Counted from the first letter of the stretch, positions 52,268 to 61,715 are shown. The stretch: 64,000 nucleotides of DNA from Paramoeba atlantica (GCA_977017575.1 CDRNVI010000037.1:62001-126000); one strand, 5' to 3'. Numbers and translations are program-made. The notes: a model not told the origin generated them from the sequence alone.

Positions 52268-52885
52268 ATGTGTGATTTGCAGTTGCTGTATGGTCATAAG
52301 TACCCTAAGATACTTGACTGCTCCGACACAACTAGTAAAATTACGAAAGCTGGAAAAATAAGAGGTATGCAACTGCCTCTAGAGTACGATCTTGAACGCA
52401 TGGTAAGTAACATAGAGAATCCTCTTCCCTCTTGGAATGCATCTGTACCTGCACACAAGTGGAAAGGAGTTATCTGTTCCGGGGACGCCATACTAAAATT
52501 TGAAGCTGAGAGCAAATTATTGCGCGGGACACTTTCATGGAGTACACTCCTACGATCGCTAACTCGATTATCGGTGTATAGTAACAAACTCAGTGGAGAC
52601 ATTGAACTGGAAAATCTCCCCCCAAAACTCAGCTCGTTAAACGCTTCGTACAATCGTTTTACTGGTAACGTTGATCTTTGCAACCTTCCAGTGACACTAA
52701 ATGCGTTGATACTCTCGGAGAATGAGTTATATGGCCACGTAACGTTTACCAATCTTCCTTCTGTAATCGTAAGTCTTTCATTGCGCAACAACGTCGAACT
52801 TACTGGTACAGTACACTTGCATTTGTTGCCGATAAGCATAAGATACAAGACTTTTACGAACACAAAAATTACAGTGTTGGATTGA
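52268..52885 (+). CDS. LRR-family protein (copy 7)
   Basis: A 205-residue protein. KAGKIRGMQLPLEYDLERM, LPSWNASVPAHKWKGVIC (the first Cys of the cap replaced by His), then LLRSLTRLSVYSNKLSGDI, LPPKLSSLNASYNRFTGNV, LPVTLNALILSENELYGHV and LPSVIVSLSLRNNVELTGT. Ends NTKITVLD, like NTGITVI in copy 3. The ATG at 52268 (MCDLQLLYGHKY) is chosen. The earlier in-frame codon is not an ATG. Ordinary composition. Confidence 0.87.
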   Translation: MCDLQLLYGHKYPKILDCSDTTSKITKAGKIRGMQLPLEYDLERMVSNIENPLPSWNASVPAHKWKGVICSGDAILKFEAESKLLRGTLSWSTLLRSLTRLSVYSNKLSGDIELENLPPKLSSLNASYNRFTGNVDLCNLPVTLNALILSENELYGHVTFTNLPSVIVSLSLRNNVELTGTVHLHLLPISIRYKTFTNTKITVLD

Positions 52886-53209
52886 GCTTGCACATACAGT
52901 CTGCGTCATAATATTCCCCCCTCAGGAATAGAAACGGAAGATATTAAATGAAATGAAGCGGGGTAACCATGGCATGAATTTCTTTTTGATAACTTTTCGG
53001 GGATTTTCACAACCCAAACTGGTTTTTTTCTATCCTAATGATAGACCTTACTAATGACATTAGTAATGCGGCGTGTCACGTGAATGCATCTGTATGTGAC
53101 ACATGAATACATGTGTGTTCTCACAATCAAGGCTTAAAAGGGAGTCTCATAATGAATCATCGTGATCCAAATCATCGCATTTTTTGTTGTTTTCAAGGCT
53201 ACTATCATA
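52886..53209. other. spacer between LRR copy 7 and the LRR stub
   Basis: GAATGCATCTGTATGTGACA and ACATGAATACATGTGTG motifs at 53083-53117. No gene seen. Confidence 0.35.
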
Positions 53210-53368
53210 ATGGCTTTTTTCTTAGATGCGGCGGATAATATGCCTAAAGCGGCTCGGGTGCGTGGGGCATCCCTCCCGCAAGTTGGTTCCTCTGTGGAAC
53301 CAACTGCGGTCAAAGTCAAGCATTATTTCACACTTTCAGAAAAATCTCATATTGACTGGTCATATTGA
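53210..53368 (+). pseudogene. LRR-family N-terminal stub (copy 8)
   Basis: MAFFLDAADNMPKAARVRGA and SLPQ match the family N-terminus. Similarity ends exactly at SLPQ, where a hairpin GTTGGTTCC/GGAACCAAC (53281-53303) begins, and after it Merlin-like sequence leads into the transposase at 53425. The remaining cap and all repeats are missing. The gene was probably destroyed by the element. Confidence 0.75.
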
Positions 53369-54560
53369 CTTTTATAAAATTTATAGCACCTTAAACCTCT
53401 CTTCGAGTTATCTTAAACGCTAGCTTAAACATATTCTAGAACGATTTCCACGTTCTCGCAATACCACTTCACGTCTTGAAACAGGCGACGGAGGGCATGA
53501 CCGTCTTGTTCTCCTCTTTTCAGCTTGCCGTTTACAACTTCTCCGGCGAACTTCAGCCGGTTGTCTCGCGCTTCTACTCCACTACCAAGTGTGCCGTTGC
53601 CCCGCATGCGGACTTCTTTTTTCAACATCCCGTTCATGCGCTCAGCAGTCTGAGTGTGCACCCCGGTGACAGGATCAACCCAGTGACGGCGATGGTTTAC
53701 TGTTCCATGGTTGAGTCTGTTGCCCAAGGCATTGCTGCCTCTCCATCCATCCGTGTGAACAATGGTACGTTCGCTTGCGGCCAGTTCAAACACAGGGTCA
53801 TTAGTCGAGGAACTACGGCGGTCTTCCAGCGTGCTTACAAATATCTGCTCAGCTTTCCGAGAACGAGAGGTCTGTGTCAGGACGTTTGCCCAGGTTGATC
53901 CCCCTTGGCGAATGCGGGCTGGTCGGTTATTACCCCCCCTTTTTGGCTTAGAAAAGCAAGTTTCGTCCTTCTGCATGATAGTAACAGTTCCTCGTGCAGC
54001 CGCAGTTCGCATTTCATGAACGGAAGCAACAATACGTTCCAACTTTTTTGTCAATTCTGTGACAGTTTGACTACTTAAAAGTGTTTCCAGAGTCAGTTGA
54101 TCACGACCATTGCCGTTCGCCATACCATATAGAACTTGAAGAATTTGGCTTGGTGTTCGGCGACCGAAGGAACTTAAGAGTGGCTCCATGTGGTATGTAC
54201 GACTCCGACACAAACGATCGGGGCAGACCCAATGATCGCCTTTCCGCAAGCAAATGCGAGTTTCATGCCGCTTGCTACAGATGACGCTCTGGAAAACAAG
54301 TTTGTGGCCTTTCAACCACTCGACAATATCATTTTCGGGGGCGCGGGCGAGCACACTATAGCTAATACTGTCTGTACATTGGAAATTGGGGCAAAACGAG
54401 CAATCCATCGAGAATGGTGCAGAAATATGCGAAAAATATCCTAAAAAACACTTTGTAAGTAAAATATGATCAAATGAGAACATCAACAAAAAAGTTTTTT
54501 TTTGTGAAATAATGTTTGACTTTCACCCCAACTGCTTACCCATGGGCTCTGGAATGTGAT
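53281..54560 (-). mobile_element. Merlin (IS1595/ISXO2-like) DNA transposon
   Basis: A hairpin-like start (GTTGGTTCC, TCTGT, GGAACCAAC) and a complete-looking transposase gene. The outer ends are not clear. The right boundary near 54560 is a guess based on where similarity to the fragment at 45572-45870 fades. It is inserted in the LRR stub at 53210. Open reading frame intact, so it could be a young copy. Confidence 0.65.
53425..54408 (-). CDS. Merlin/IS1595-type DDE transposase
   Basis: A 327-residue protein. The N-terminal zinc ribbon is CSFCPNFQC ... CSKRHETRICLRKGDHWVCP ... CRS. The core has TIVHTDGWRGSNALGNRLN, HRRHWVDPVTGVHTQTAERM and MNGMLKKEVRMRGNG, with D (HTDGW) and N/E (TAERMNG) catalytic positions, as in ISXO2-like transposases. 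The start MDCSFCPNFQ is chosen because it directly precedes the zinc ribbon; upstream codons lack similarity. No internal stop, which is unusual among the mobile genes here. Confidence 0.9.
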   Translation of the reverse strand: MDCSFCPNFQCTDSISYSVLARAPENDIVEWLKGHKLVFQSVICSKRHETRICLRKGDHWVCPDRLCRSRTYHMEPLLSSFGRRTPSQILQVLYGMANGNGRDQLTLETLLSSQTVTELTKKLERIVASVHEMRTAAARGTVTIMQKDETCFSKPKRGGNNRPARIRQGGSTWANVLTQTSRSRKAEQIFVSTLEDRRSSSTNDPVFELAASERTIVHTDGWRGSNALGNRLNHGTVNHRRHWVDPVTGVHTQTAERMNGMLKKEVRMRGNGTLGSGVEARDNRLKFAGEVVNGKLKRGEQDGHALRRLFQDVKWYCENVEIVLEYV

Positions 54561-54868
54561 CTTGAAAGAACGTCTCTTCCGAAATGACGATTCGGGGTTT
54601 CTTGTGTCTTGCTTTATACAGTATTACTACTAGTAGAGTTTACCTACTAGTAGTAGTGGGTAGTACTAGGATGTTCATATATTTCTTTTGTAAATATGGG
54701 GGACAGTACTATACCTCCCCCCTGTTTATCAGTTCCCCTAATTCTGGTACGCTTATGAGTTCCTTTTTCTAAGGTTTTTCTGAGGCCCGCTCACGTGGGC
54801 CCTCGCCATGCCCCCCCTTCGGCTTCGCAAATTGCTTCTCACTAACGACGCCGCGTATGGCTGAAAAT
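54561..54868. other. intergenic region with short inverted repeats
   Basis: ACTACTAGTAGAGTTTACC and CTACTAGTAGTAGTGGGTAG at 54625-54665 and CCCCCCTGTTTATCAGTTCC near 54716. No gene seen. Confidence 0.35.
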
Positions 54869-54952
54869 GTAACCGCAGGGAGTCGAACCTTCGACCACTA
54901 GATTATGAAGGTCAGGTCTTACCCACTGGACTACCTGGGTTCGAGTCCCGGG
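54869..54952 (-). repeat. tRNA-like sequence, two B-box motifs in opposite directions
   Basis: Minus strand: GGTAGTCCAGTGGGTAAGACC (A box / D arm), CTTCATAATC (a Met-like CAT loop), GAAGGTTCGACTCCCTGC (B box). Plus strand, overlapping: CTGGGTTCGAGTCCCGGG (54935-54952), a perfect T-arm stem, followed by GACCTACG and TTTTT. Neither reading folds to a full cloverleaf because acceptor ends do not pair. Probably tRNA-derived SINE material in two orientations. Confidence 0.5.
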
Positions 54953-55499
54953 ACCTACGTTTTTAAACACCGTGATTTGTGCCCAAATCGAGGATAGAGG
55001 GGGGACTGGGCCTTCTTTTCTCACCCTTCTGGATCCACCCTACCCCGGACACCATAAAGAAGGGAGAGGCAGAGGTTGTAAACAACACCCGCAATTTACG
55101 CAACATACGCAGAGCGTAAATTGAACGGCTACGAGCTCCACCCACCTTCAAGTTCAGTAGAAGAACTAACGAGCTACGAGGCTCAACCAGGCACTATGGC
55201 GCATATAAGATTAATTATGTAATTTTTTCGCAGTCTGATAAAACAAAATACTAGTAGTATTTATCGTTCAATAGCGGGAGTTTTGGTGCGTAACTTTCAG
55301 TTTTTTACTCTCTTGCTGTCATCTAGATCATCAGACCCCCTCTCATTATTCTTCGCTGGTGAAACCCTCACCCTTCACCAAGAAATACAAGCCCACACAC
55401 CCACACATACACACTCATCGCTCTCGTCAAATTTCTCCTTTCTTTCCTACACCTCTCTATCCCCCGTCCTCACATCCCCCCTCTCTCCTCTCCTCTCCC
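54953..55499. promoter_or_regulatory. upstream region of RNR with long pyrimidine tract
   Basis: The pyrimidine-rich run from about 55425 to 55499 (CTCTCCTCTCCTCTCCC just before the ATG) resembles the tract before DHFR-TS. A kinetoplastid trans-splice acceptor is plausible, but the AG cannot be fixed by eye. No ORF in the rest. Confidence 0.4.
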
Positions 55500-58043
55500 A
55501 TGACCATCGTCTCCGTCATCAAACGCAACCACTCCACCCAACACCTCGAGCGCACCAAACTCCTCACCCGGGTCGCCCTCCTCACCTCCGATCTCGACAC
55601 CCGCTACCTCGACACCCCCTCCCTGGTCGACGCCGTCCTCGCCGGCACCTACCCCAACATCTCCACCGAGGCCCTGGATGAGCTCCTGGCACAAACCGCC
55701 GCCTCCCGATCCACCCAGCACCCGGACTACGGCAAACTCGCGGGTCGTCTCGCTCTCACGGCGCTCTATAAAACGACACCGGATACCTTCCTGGAAGCCA
55801 TGACCGTGCTCTACAACTACACCAACCCCGTCACCGGTGAGCCCTCCCCCATTATCTCCCCTTTTATTTATAATCTCATAAAACAAAATGAAGCTCTGTT
55901 GCAAAACGCTCTACTGCCCTCCAATGATCTCAACTACGAGTACTTCGGGTACAAGACGTTGGAGCGAAGCTATCTGCTTCGGGTTGAAAAACAGGGGAAG
56001 CGGATTGTGGTGGAGCGCCCGCAGTACATGCTAATGCGTGTGGCGCTGGGGATTCACGGGGAGGACATGGAGGGGGTGGTGAAGGCCTATGGGTTACTCT
56101 CCCAAGGGTGGTTTACCCATTCCACCCCGACGTTGTTTAATGCGGGAACCCCGGCCCCGCAGATGAGCAGTTGTTTTTTGCTCTCCACGGTGTCGGATTC
56201 GATTGCGGGGATTTATGACACGTTGCGACGGTGTGCGGTGATTTCGAAGAGTGCCGGGGGGATTGGGTTGCATGTGCATGAGATCCGGGCCGCGGGGTCG
56301 TATATTAAAGGGACGAACGGGACCTCGAATGGGCTGGTGCCGATGTTGCGGGTGTTTAATGACACGGCAAGGTATGTGGATCAGGGAGGGGGGAAGCGAA
56401 AAGGGGCGTTTGCGATTTATCTCGAGCCCTGGCATGCGGATATTTTTGACTTTCTCTCGTTGAAGCGTAACACGGGGAAGGAGGAGATGCGTGCGCGGGA
56501 TTTGTTCTACGGGTTGTGGATTCCGGATCTGTTTATGAAACGGGTGCAGGAGAAGGGAACGTGGACGTTGTTTGACCCGAACACCGCACCAGGGCTTCCT
56601 GAGACGTACGGCGAGGAATTTGAAAAGCTGTATGAGAAGTACGAACAGGAGGGGGTGGGGGTTCGTACGGTCCAAGCCCAGGAGCTGTGGTTTACGATTG
56701 TGGAGAGTCAAATTGAGACCGGTACTCCGTACATGTTGTACAAGGATGCGTGCAATCGGAAATCCAACCAGAAAAATCTTGGCACCATCCAGTGTAGTAA
56801 TTTGTGCACCGAGATTGTGGAGTACACCAGCCCGGAGGAAGTTGCAGTGTGCAATCTTGCTTCCATTGCGCTCCCCATGTACGTGCGAGAACAGGAACCA
56901 GCTCAAGGTGAGAGTACTAAAGATGCCACCCCTCTCCCTTACTTTGATTTTGAAAAACTGCGCAACGATGCCGCCTTTGTGACCATCTCCCTGAACCGTG
57001 TCATTGACCGCAACCACTACCCCGTCCAGGAGGCACGTCGGAGTAATCTACGACACCGTCCGATTGGGATTGGCGTCCAGGGTCTCGCAGACGCCTTTCT
57101 TCGCCTCCGACTCCCCTTTGCCTCCGCTGAGGCTCAAAAACTCAACGATGAAATTTTTGAAACTATTTATTTTGGCGCCGCCGAAGCCTCCTGTGAACTC
57201 GCTAAGCAGTTCGGCCCGTATGAGACATTCCCGGGTAGTCCTATGAGTCAGGGACAATTCCAGTTTGACTTATGGGGGGAGAAACCTCCCAGTGGTCGGT
57301 GGGACTGGGATGCGCTGCGGGTCCGAATCCAACAGCACGGCATGCGAAATTCTCTGCTACTAGCTCCCATGCCTACGGCCTCGACATCTCAGATCCTTGG
57401 CAACAATGAGTGCTTTGAGCCTTTTACCAGTAACCTCTACGTGCGTCGTGTACTCAGCGGCGAGTTCCCTGTGGTGAATAAATATCTGGTACGGGATCTT
57501 ATCCGACTGGGGATTTGGAATGAGGACACGCGGAACGCCATTATAGCCGCCAACGGCAGCGTGCAAACTCTCCCAAGCCTCCCACAGGAGTACAAGGAGC
57601 TCTACCGCACCGTGTGGGAAATCAAACAAAAGGACATTCTCGATATGGCCGTGGCCCGGGGGAAGTACATTTGCCAGAGCCAATCACTGAATCTGTTTTT
57701 GGAGACCCCCAGCAGCGCGCAAATCACCTCGATGCACTTTTACGGCTGGAAGAAAGGGCTGAAGACCGGGATGTACTATTTGCGCTCCCGTCCGGCCGTG
57801 GATGCGATTAAGTTTACCGTCGATACCGCGCGACTCGAGGGGAAAGGATCTGTGGAGAAAAAAAAAGTGGCAGCCACGACCTCTCCCTCGAAAGTAGGCT
57901 CGAAACGTACGCAGCAGGAGAGGGAGGGGGGAGAAAGAAGTGATATTCGTTCTCCTCTCCGGCCCGGACCTCCGACAGTGGATGATGCCGCTCGTAGTGC
58001 AGCTGACGAGGAGGAGGGGGAGTGCCTGGCGTGTGGGTCGTAG
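55500..58043 (+). CDS. RNR1: ribonucleoside-diphosphate reductase large subunit (class Ia, R1)
   Basis: An 847-residue protein. N-terminal ATP cone ([19 protein letters not shown]). The catalytic barrel has [20 protein letters not shown] (Cys of the redox pair), [29 protein letters not shown], the radical Cys segment NLCTEIVEY and [11 protein letters not shown], and [22 protein letters not shown]. The tail ends in CLACGS, the shuttle cysteines that are reduced by thioredoxin. It reduces NDPs to dNDPs together with the radical-bearing R2 subunit, not in this window. ATG 55500 starts the usual [10 protein letters not shown]; in-frame codons before it code for a proline- and threonine-rich leader. 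The first part is C-rich, then mostly G-rich. Confidence 0.98.
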   Translation: MTIVSVIKRNHSTQHLERTKLLTRVALLTSDLDTRYLDTPSLVDAVLAGTYPNISTEALDELLAQTAASRSTQHPDYGKLAGRLALTALYKTTPDTFLEAMTVLYNYTNPVTGEPSPIISPFIYNLIKQNEALLQNALLPSNDLNYEYFGYKTLERSYLLRVEKQGKRIVVERPQYMLMRVALGIHGEDMEGVVKAYGLLSQGWFTHSTPTLFNAGTPAPQMSSCFLLSTVSDSIAGIYDTLRRCAVISKSAGGIGLHVHEIRAAGSYIKGTNGTSNGLVPMLRVFNDTARYVDQGGGKRKGAFAIYLEPWHADIFDFLSLKRNTGKEEMRARDLFYGLWIPDLFMKRVQEKGTWTLFDPNTAPGLPETYGEEFEKLYEKYEQEGVGVRTVQAQELWFTIVESQIETGTPYMLYKDACNRKSNQKNLGTIQCSNLCTEIVEYTSPEEVAVCNLASIALPMYVREQEPAQGESTKDATPLPYFDFEKLRNDAAFVTISLNRVIDRNHYPVQEARRSNLRHRPIGIGVQGLADAFLRLRLPFASAEAQKLNDEIFETIYFGAAEASCELAKQFGPYETFPGSPMSQGQFQFDLWGEKPPSGRWDWDALRVRIQQHGMRNSLLLAPMPTASTSQILGNNECFEPFTSNLYVRRVLSGEFPVVNKYLVRDLIRLGIWNEDTRNAIIAANGSVQTLPSLPQEYKELYRTVWEIKQKDILDMAVARGKYICQSQSLNLFLETPSSAQITSMHFYGWKKGLKTGMYYLRSRPAVDAIKFTVDTARLEGKGSVEKKKVAATTSPSKVGSKRTQQEREGGERSDIRSPLRPGPPTVDDAARSAADEEEGECLACGS

Positions 58044-58542
58044 AAATGTTTCAAAAAGAAAGGGGGTTTTAGAAGGAAAAGAATTACTCGCTTGTGTAAA
58101 TGTTTGAACAGCGTATGGGTGGGGTTCGGTTTGCAATAAATTCGGTGGGAAAGTGGAATAAGAAATAGAAAGGACTCGAATGTATTAAGATGGGGAGGAA
58201 ACAGCAGATGTGACTGCAAAAAGTGTTATGAAATTATTTCATAAACGCTATTCCAAATAGCGTCAAAGTAGAGACCAATGTTGTAAATTTTAAAGCTCGA
58301 AAAATTGTAGTGGATAAAATAGAGATGAAACAATCTTATTTTTCTCTTTCTTGTTTTACGATCATTCGAAACTTTTTCGAACTACCAAACTGACAAGCTA
58401 TATTCATTCGGGAGATTATTGAACGTCCTTTATGCATTGAATATGATGAAATGATGCAGAACTTTATGATTAACTTTTTTAACACATTTAATATACTTTT
58501 TTCCTTGTCCTTCATTTTTCTTCATTTTGAGGAACGCATATC
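58044..58542. other. intergenic region, no gene seen
   Basis: AT-rich 3' UTR and spacer between RNR and LRR copy 9. Contains a pyrimidine-rich TTTTTTCCTTGTCCTTC run near 58497 before the LRR gene. Confidence 0.4.
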
Positions 58543-59151
58543 ATGCCATGTTCATCTCTAGGTGGCATCTCCAGAGCTTCTTCAAGTGACGCATCATCAT
58601 CACCTTCACGTGCCTCCAAAGTGCACCACTCGAATTTACCCCAGGAATATGAACTCGAGAAGCTTGTACAAGACATGGGAAACACTCCTCCCTCGTGGAA
58701 TATCCACAACTCCCCCGGAAAATGGAATGGTGTAATTTGCTTTCAAAGTAATCAGGTGAGATCTCTTATCTGGTTAAACCTTGCGCTGAAGGGGACAGTA
58801 AATTTGTCCGCGCTCCCTCGCTCGCTTATTCATGTGGATTTGTCCATGAACCAATTGGGTGGAGAGATCCAACTCGAGGAACTCCCTCCCAAGTTGTCCT
58901 GTTTAAATTTAAGTCTAAATCGATTTACGGGGTCGTTAAATTTAAATCTATTACCGCAGTCGTTGAGAGATCTGGATCTTTCTCGGAATCGTTTTTCTGG
59001 TCACGTAAATCTTGAAAAAATACCGCTAAAGTTGACACTACTTGACTTGAGTTGCAATAAAGAGCTCCAAGGGCACGTCAATGTCGCAAAGCTTTCGCCC
59101 GTATTGTGTCTCAGTACGCATGAAACAATGCTTGTTTGTACGAATTCCTGA
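58543..59151 (+). CDS. LRR-family protein (copy 9)
   Basis: A 202-residue intact protein. N-terminus Ser-rich (ISRASSSDASSSPSRAS), then NLPQEYELEKLVQDMGNTP, SWNIHNSPGKWNGVIC (first Cys replaced by Gly), and regular units: LPRSLIHVDLSMNQLGGEI, LPPKLSCLNLSLNRFTGSL, LPQSLRDLDLSRNRFSGHV and IPLKLTLLDLSCNKELQGH. The last part (LSPVLCLSTHETMLVCTNS) is divergent from the NTGI endings. It lies about 500 bases after RNR. Confidence 0.88.
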   Translation: MPCSSLGGISRASSSDASSSPSRASKVHHSNLPQEYELEKLVQDMGNTPPSWNIHNSPGKWNGVICFQSNQVRSLIWLNLALKGTVNLSALPRSLIHVDLSMNQLGGEIQLEELPPKLSCLNLSLNRFTGSLNLNLLPQSLRDLDLSRNRFSGHVNLEKIPLKLTLLDLSCNKELQGHVNVAKLSPVLCLSTHETMLVCTNS

Positions 59152-59406
59152 AGCGTTGGTCCGGGTAGATTGTGTTCCTTCGGAAATCGCATTTGTCTCA
59201 TAGCCCCCGCCTCCTTTAAAAGTTTCGCTTACTCTTAACAAACTACGCCTACGAGCTATCGAACTATTATTCTTAGTGCGGTTCACTACATGTTTAGAAA
59301 TCACTGATTTGAATGATTTCCCATACACACTCATGCAGAAGTATTAATTAACCTTGTACCTCCTTTTTTGGAACATTTTTTTATTAGTTCATAGCCATTG
59401 GTACCA
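59152..59406. other. spacer between LRR copies 9 and 10
   Basis: No gene or repeat recognised. CTCCTTTTTTGGAACATTT pyrimidine run near 59362 precedes the pseudogene start. Confidence 0.35.
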
Positions 59407-59995
59407 ATGTATGATTATTGCCTGGGATTGTTTGCCGCAGACCCAAGTTGCACCTCTGCACGGTTGGGTTGCGTAAGTGCTGCAATGTCGCAAGAATAGC
59501 GACTTTTACTGTTTCTTCAGAACGTGTCTATTCTACATCCCTCGTGGGACTCACACACTCCTGCGTGTCAGTGGGATGGCGTGAGCTGCAATGAGGACGG
59601 AGAAGTAACAAGTATCGACTGGGCATCGAGAAAACTACAGGGAACTCTTGATTGGAAAAGTCTGCCGGAAAGTCTTCTTGAGCTGCGTCTCGATGCGAAC
59701 AGGTTATCAGGTAGCATTGTTCTCAAAGACTTACCTCGCAAGTTGAAGTACTTCAGTGCGGGAACAAACCAATTTTCCGGAAGCATTAGTTACCTTGAGG
59801 ACGCTCCAAAATCAATGGAGCGACTTTTTGTTGGTGATAATAATCTTTCAGGTCCTGTGCATTTCGCAGATTTTAACTTGGGTTTACTTGTCTCGGAATA
59901 CAGGGCTCTCGGGCAGTGTATTCGTGTCAACGTTACCTTGGGGGTTGCAATCCGGAAGCTTGAGCGTCGTTGGAATAGGCATACGTAAATACTGA
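59407..59995 (+). pseudogene. LRR-family pseudogene (copy 10)
   Basis: A frame from the ATG at 59407 gives MYDYCLGLFAADPSCTSARLG, then SQE followed by TAG (59497-59499) at the place where the family has Tyr in QEY. After it the frame goes on with RLLLFLQNVSILHPSWDSHT and PACQWDGVSC, then the LRR units LPESLLELRLDANRLSGSI, LPRKLKYFSAGTNQFSGSI and APKSMERLFVGDNNLSGPV. Near 59890 the similarity moves to another forward frame (LSRNTGLSGSVFVSTLP) that ends at 59995. So one stop and one frame change. The remaining sequence is well preserved, so the loss is recent. Confidence 0.85.
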
Positions 59996-60129
59996 AATAG
60001 ATCAGTGTAAGTTAACCCAGGCACGTAGGGCGGGGTAAATACATACACACACATGTACAGGTGGGCATTGATCTTGCCCCTCCTGGAAAATTTTCATTTT
60101 TTGATGCGTGTCTGTTCTTTCTCTTTTTT

Positions 60130-60460
60130 TAAGTACTGTGACCCCCCCCCCTTTATACTTCGCTGGTCAGATCCCCCCCTTTAGACTTCGCTGGTCAGAT
60201 CCCCCCCTTTATACTTCGTTTTTCGTGTGTGCCCCCCCCCGAAGGGGGGGCATTTTTCAAATTTTAGTAATTTTTCTGAAAAGTTTAGGAAAAAAAACGG
60301 GAACGTTCCAAGCCTTTTCTTCTAGAAATGGGAGGTGATATAGAAGGAAAGACAGGAAAACTGGATGAGCCGCGCCGCGAAGCGGCGCGGCCTTCTTTTT
60401 TACACTTTTTTTACAGCGGGGGAAAAATTCAGACCCCCCCTTTATATACTCCTCTTCTCA
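60130..60460. repeat. MITE-like region with CCCCCCTTTATACTTCGCTGG repeats
   Basis: CCCCCCTTTATACTTCGCTG, GTCAGATCCCCCC and TTTAGACTTCGCTGGTCAG repeat three times at 60140-60210, then CAGACCCCCCCTTTATATAC near 60430. A GCCGCGCCGCGAAGCGGCGC hairpin occurs at about 60369-60390. No ORF. Confidence 0.6.
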
Positions 60461-60940
60461 TTAATTTCTATGAATGCCATTCCTAGTTTTTCAGAAAAAA
60501 ATTATGTTTTTGAAGAAAAAAACAGGAAAAACTAGGATAAAGGGGAGAACATCACAGAAAACTTTGACCCTCACTTTCGACAAGGGCGTTAGATCTCACG
60601 TTCCGCAATAGCTTATAGCAGAAAAATAGCGTTTTTACATCAGGCAGAATCATTAATCGGGACTTTTTGCCTAACCATTCTCATTAATTTCTATAAATTT
60701 AAATTTAAATTTTCTTTTTTGTTATAATTTATATTTATAGAAATTAATGATTTCGCTTCGCGGCGCCAATTTTTTTTTTATGTAGTGATTCAGACCCCCC
60801 CGTTTAAGCGCACTTTTCGCGGAAAACGAGTTGCCCTTAAACGGGGGGGACAGTAATTATTAATGAGAGGGGGAGTAATTTCGTCAGCTTTCACATCACT
60901 CAAAGGAGAAAAGCGGACGAACTGAGCTTAATAAATCCCG
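60461..60940. repeat. repeat-rich spacer with small hairpin MITE
   Basis: At 60789-60857 CAGACCCCCCCGTTTAAGCG and AAAACGAGTTGCCCTTAAAC GGGGGGGACAG form inverted ends around a GCGCACTTTTCGCGG loop. TTCTCATTAATTTCTATAAATT appears twice (60456-60477, 60680-60702) and ATAGAAATTAATGA inverted at 60737. No gene seen. Confidence 0.55.
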
Positions 60941-61715
60941 GCTCACAAAAAGTGACTCCCCCACTTTGTTGCATTTTGCAGATCTCAAGAGAATTTTGCG
61001 CGCCCAGGAACGGACTAAAACAAAGAGCAATGAGCTTGTTTAGATTACAGTTACCAATTTGTCACTTACATACACTTCTCAAGACGAGCGTCAAAGCTTA
61101 ACACCGTCCTATTGATCACTTTTTGTAGCAATCTAGACCACTCGTTTTTTAAAAAGTGTCCGTAATAAGGGGTGGTCACAGTAAGTGGAAACGACCACTA
61201 TTTTTGACTACGAACTAATTTTATTATGCTATAATTTTATTTTGTTATGACTATTTTGACTCGTAACTAATTTGACGTTGTTTGTTCAACAGCGCATTTC
61301 TTAAATAGAACACATTCTGCACGTAAACATGTTTGTCCATAAAAAAGGCGACGCGAGACGGCGCCAAATTTGATTTTGCCCTTTTTTGAAGAGTTTTTTT
61401 CGGTTTTTTCATACTTAATGTACCCCCCCCCCTAGTTATCTGTCACCCACCCCCCACCCCCCCCCAGTTATCTGTGGCTTTTCGACACTTCGAATATTTT
61501 TTTTCGTCGACCACCCCCCCCCCTAGTTATCTGTCCTTTTTTTTCAATTTAGGGTACAGTTTGACTGCATATTACCCAATATTTTTTTATTCTTTTCTTT
61601 TTTATGAGCTGAAAACCGCGGGAACGTACAGATCTCAAAATTGTGAACGAAAACGTGTTATGATAACCCTACCATCCCCCCTCATGCAAAAAATAAGGGG
61701 GTGCCTTATTGGTGG
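60941..61715 (-). mobile_element. decayed Tc1/mariner copy (family of 16309-17241), with inserted MITE
   Basis: CCCGGCTCACAAAAAGTGAC, GCATTTTGCAGATCTCAA and CTTAACACCGTCCTATTG at 60941-61170 match the left end and first part of the element at 16309-17241. GCGGGAACGTACAGATCTC and AAAAAATAAGGGGGTG at 61617-61706 match its right end. The middle is missing and replaced by unrelated sequence and a MITE (61424-61545). Confidence 0.75.
61424..61545. repeat. MITE fragment, CTAGTTATCTGTCAC family
   Basis: CCCCCCCTAGTTATCTGTCAC at 61425-61445 and again (61515-61535), with CGACACTTCGAATA and TTCGTCGACCACC between. Third member of the family at 5345 and 32028. It is nested in the Tc1 copy. Confidence 0.75.

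Noticed and set aside
54869-54936. Functional tRNA-Met (CAT loop) on the - strand
   Set aside because: The 3' acceptor GGTTACA has no matching 5' strand; more likely SINE-type material.
55470-57017. - strand ORFs opposite RNR R1
   Set aside because: No domain; composition shadow of the GC-rich RNR gene.
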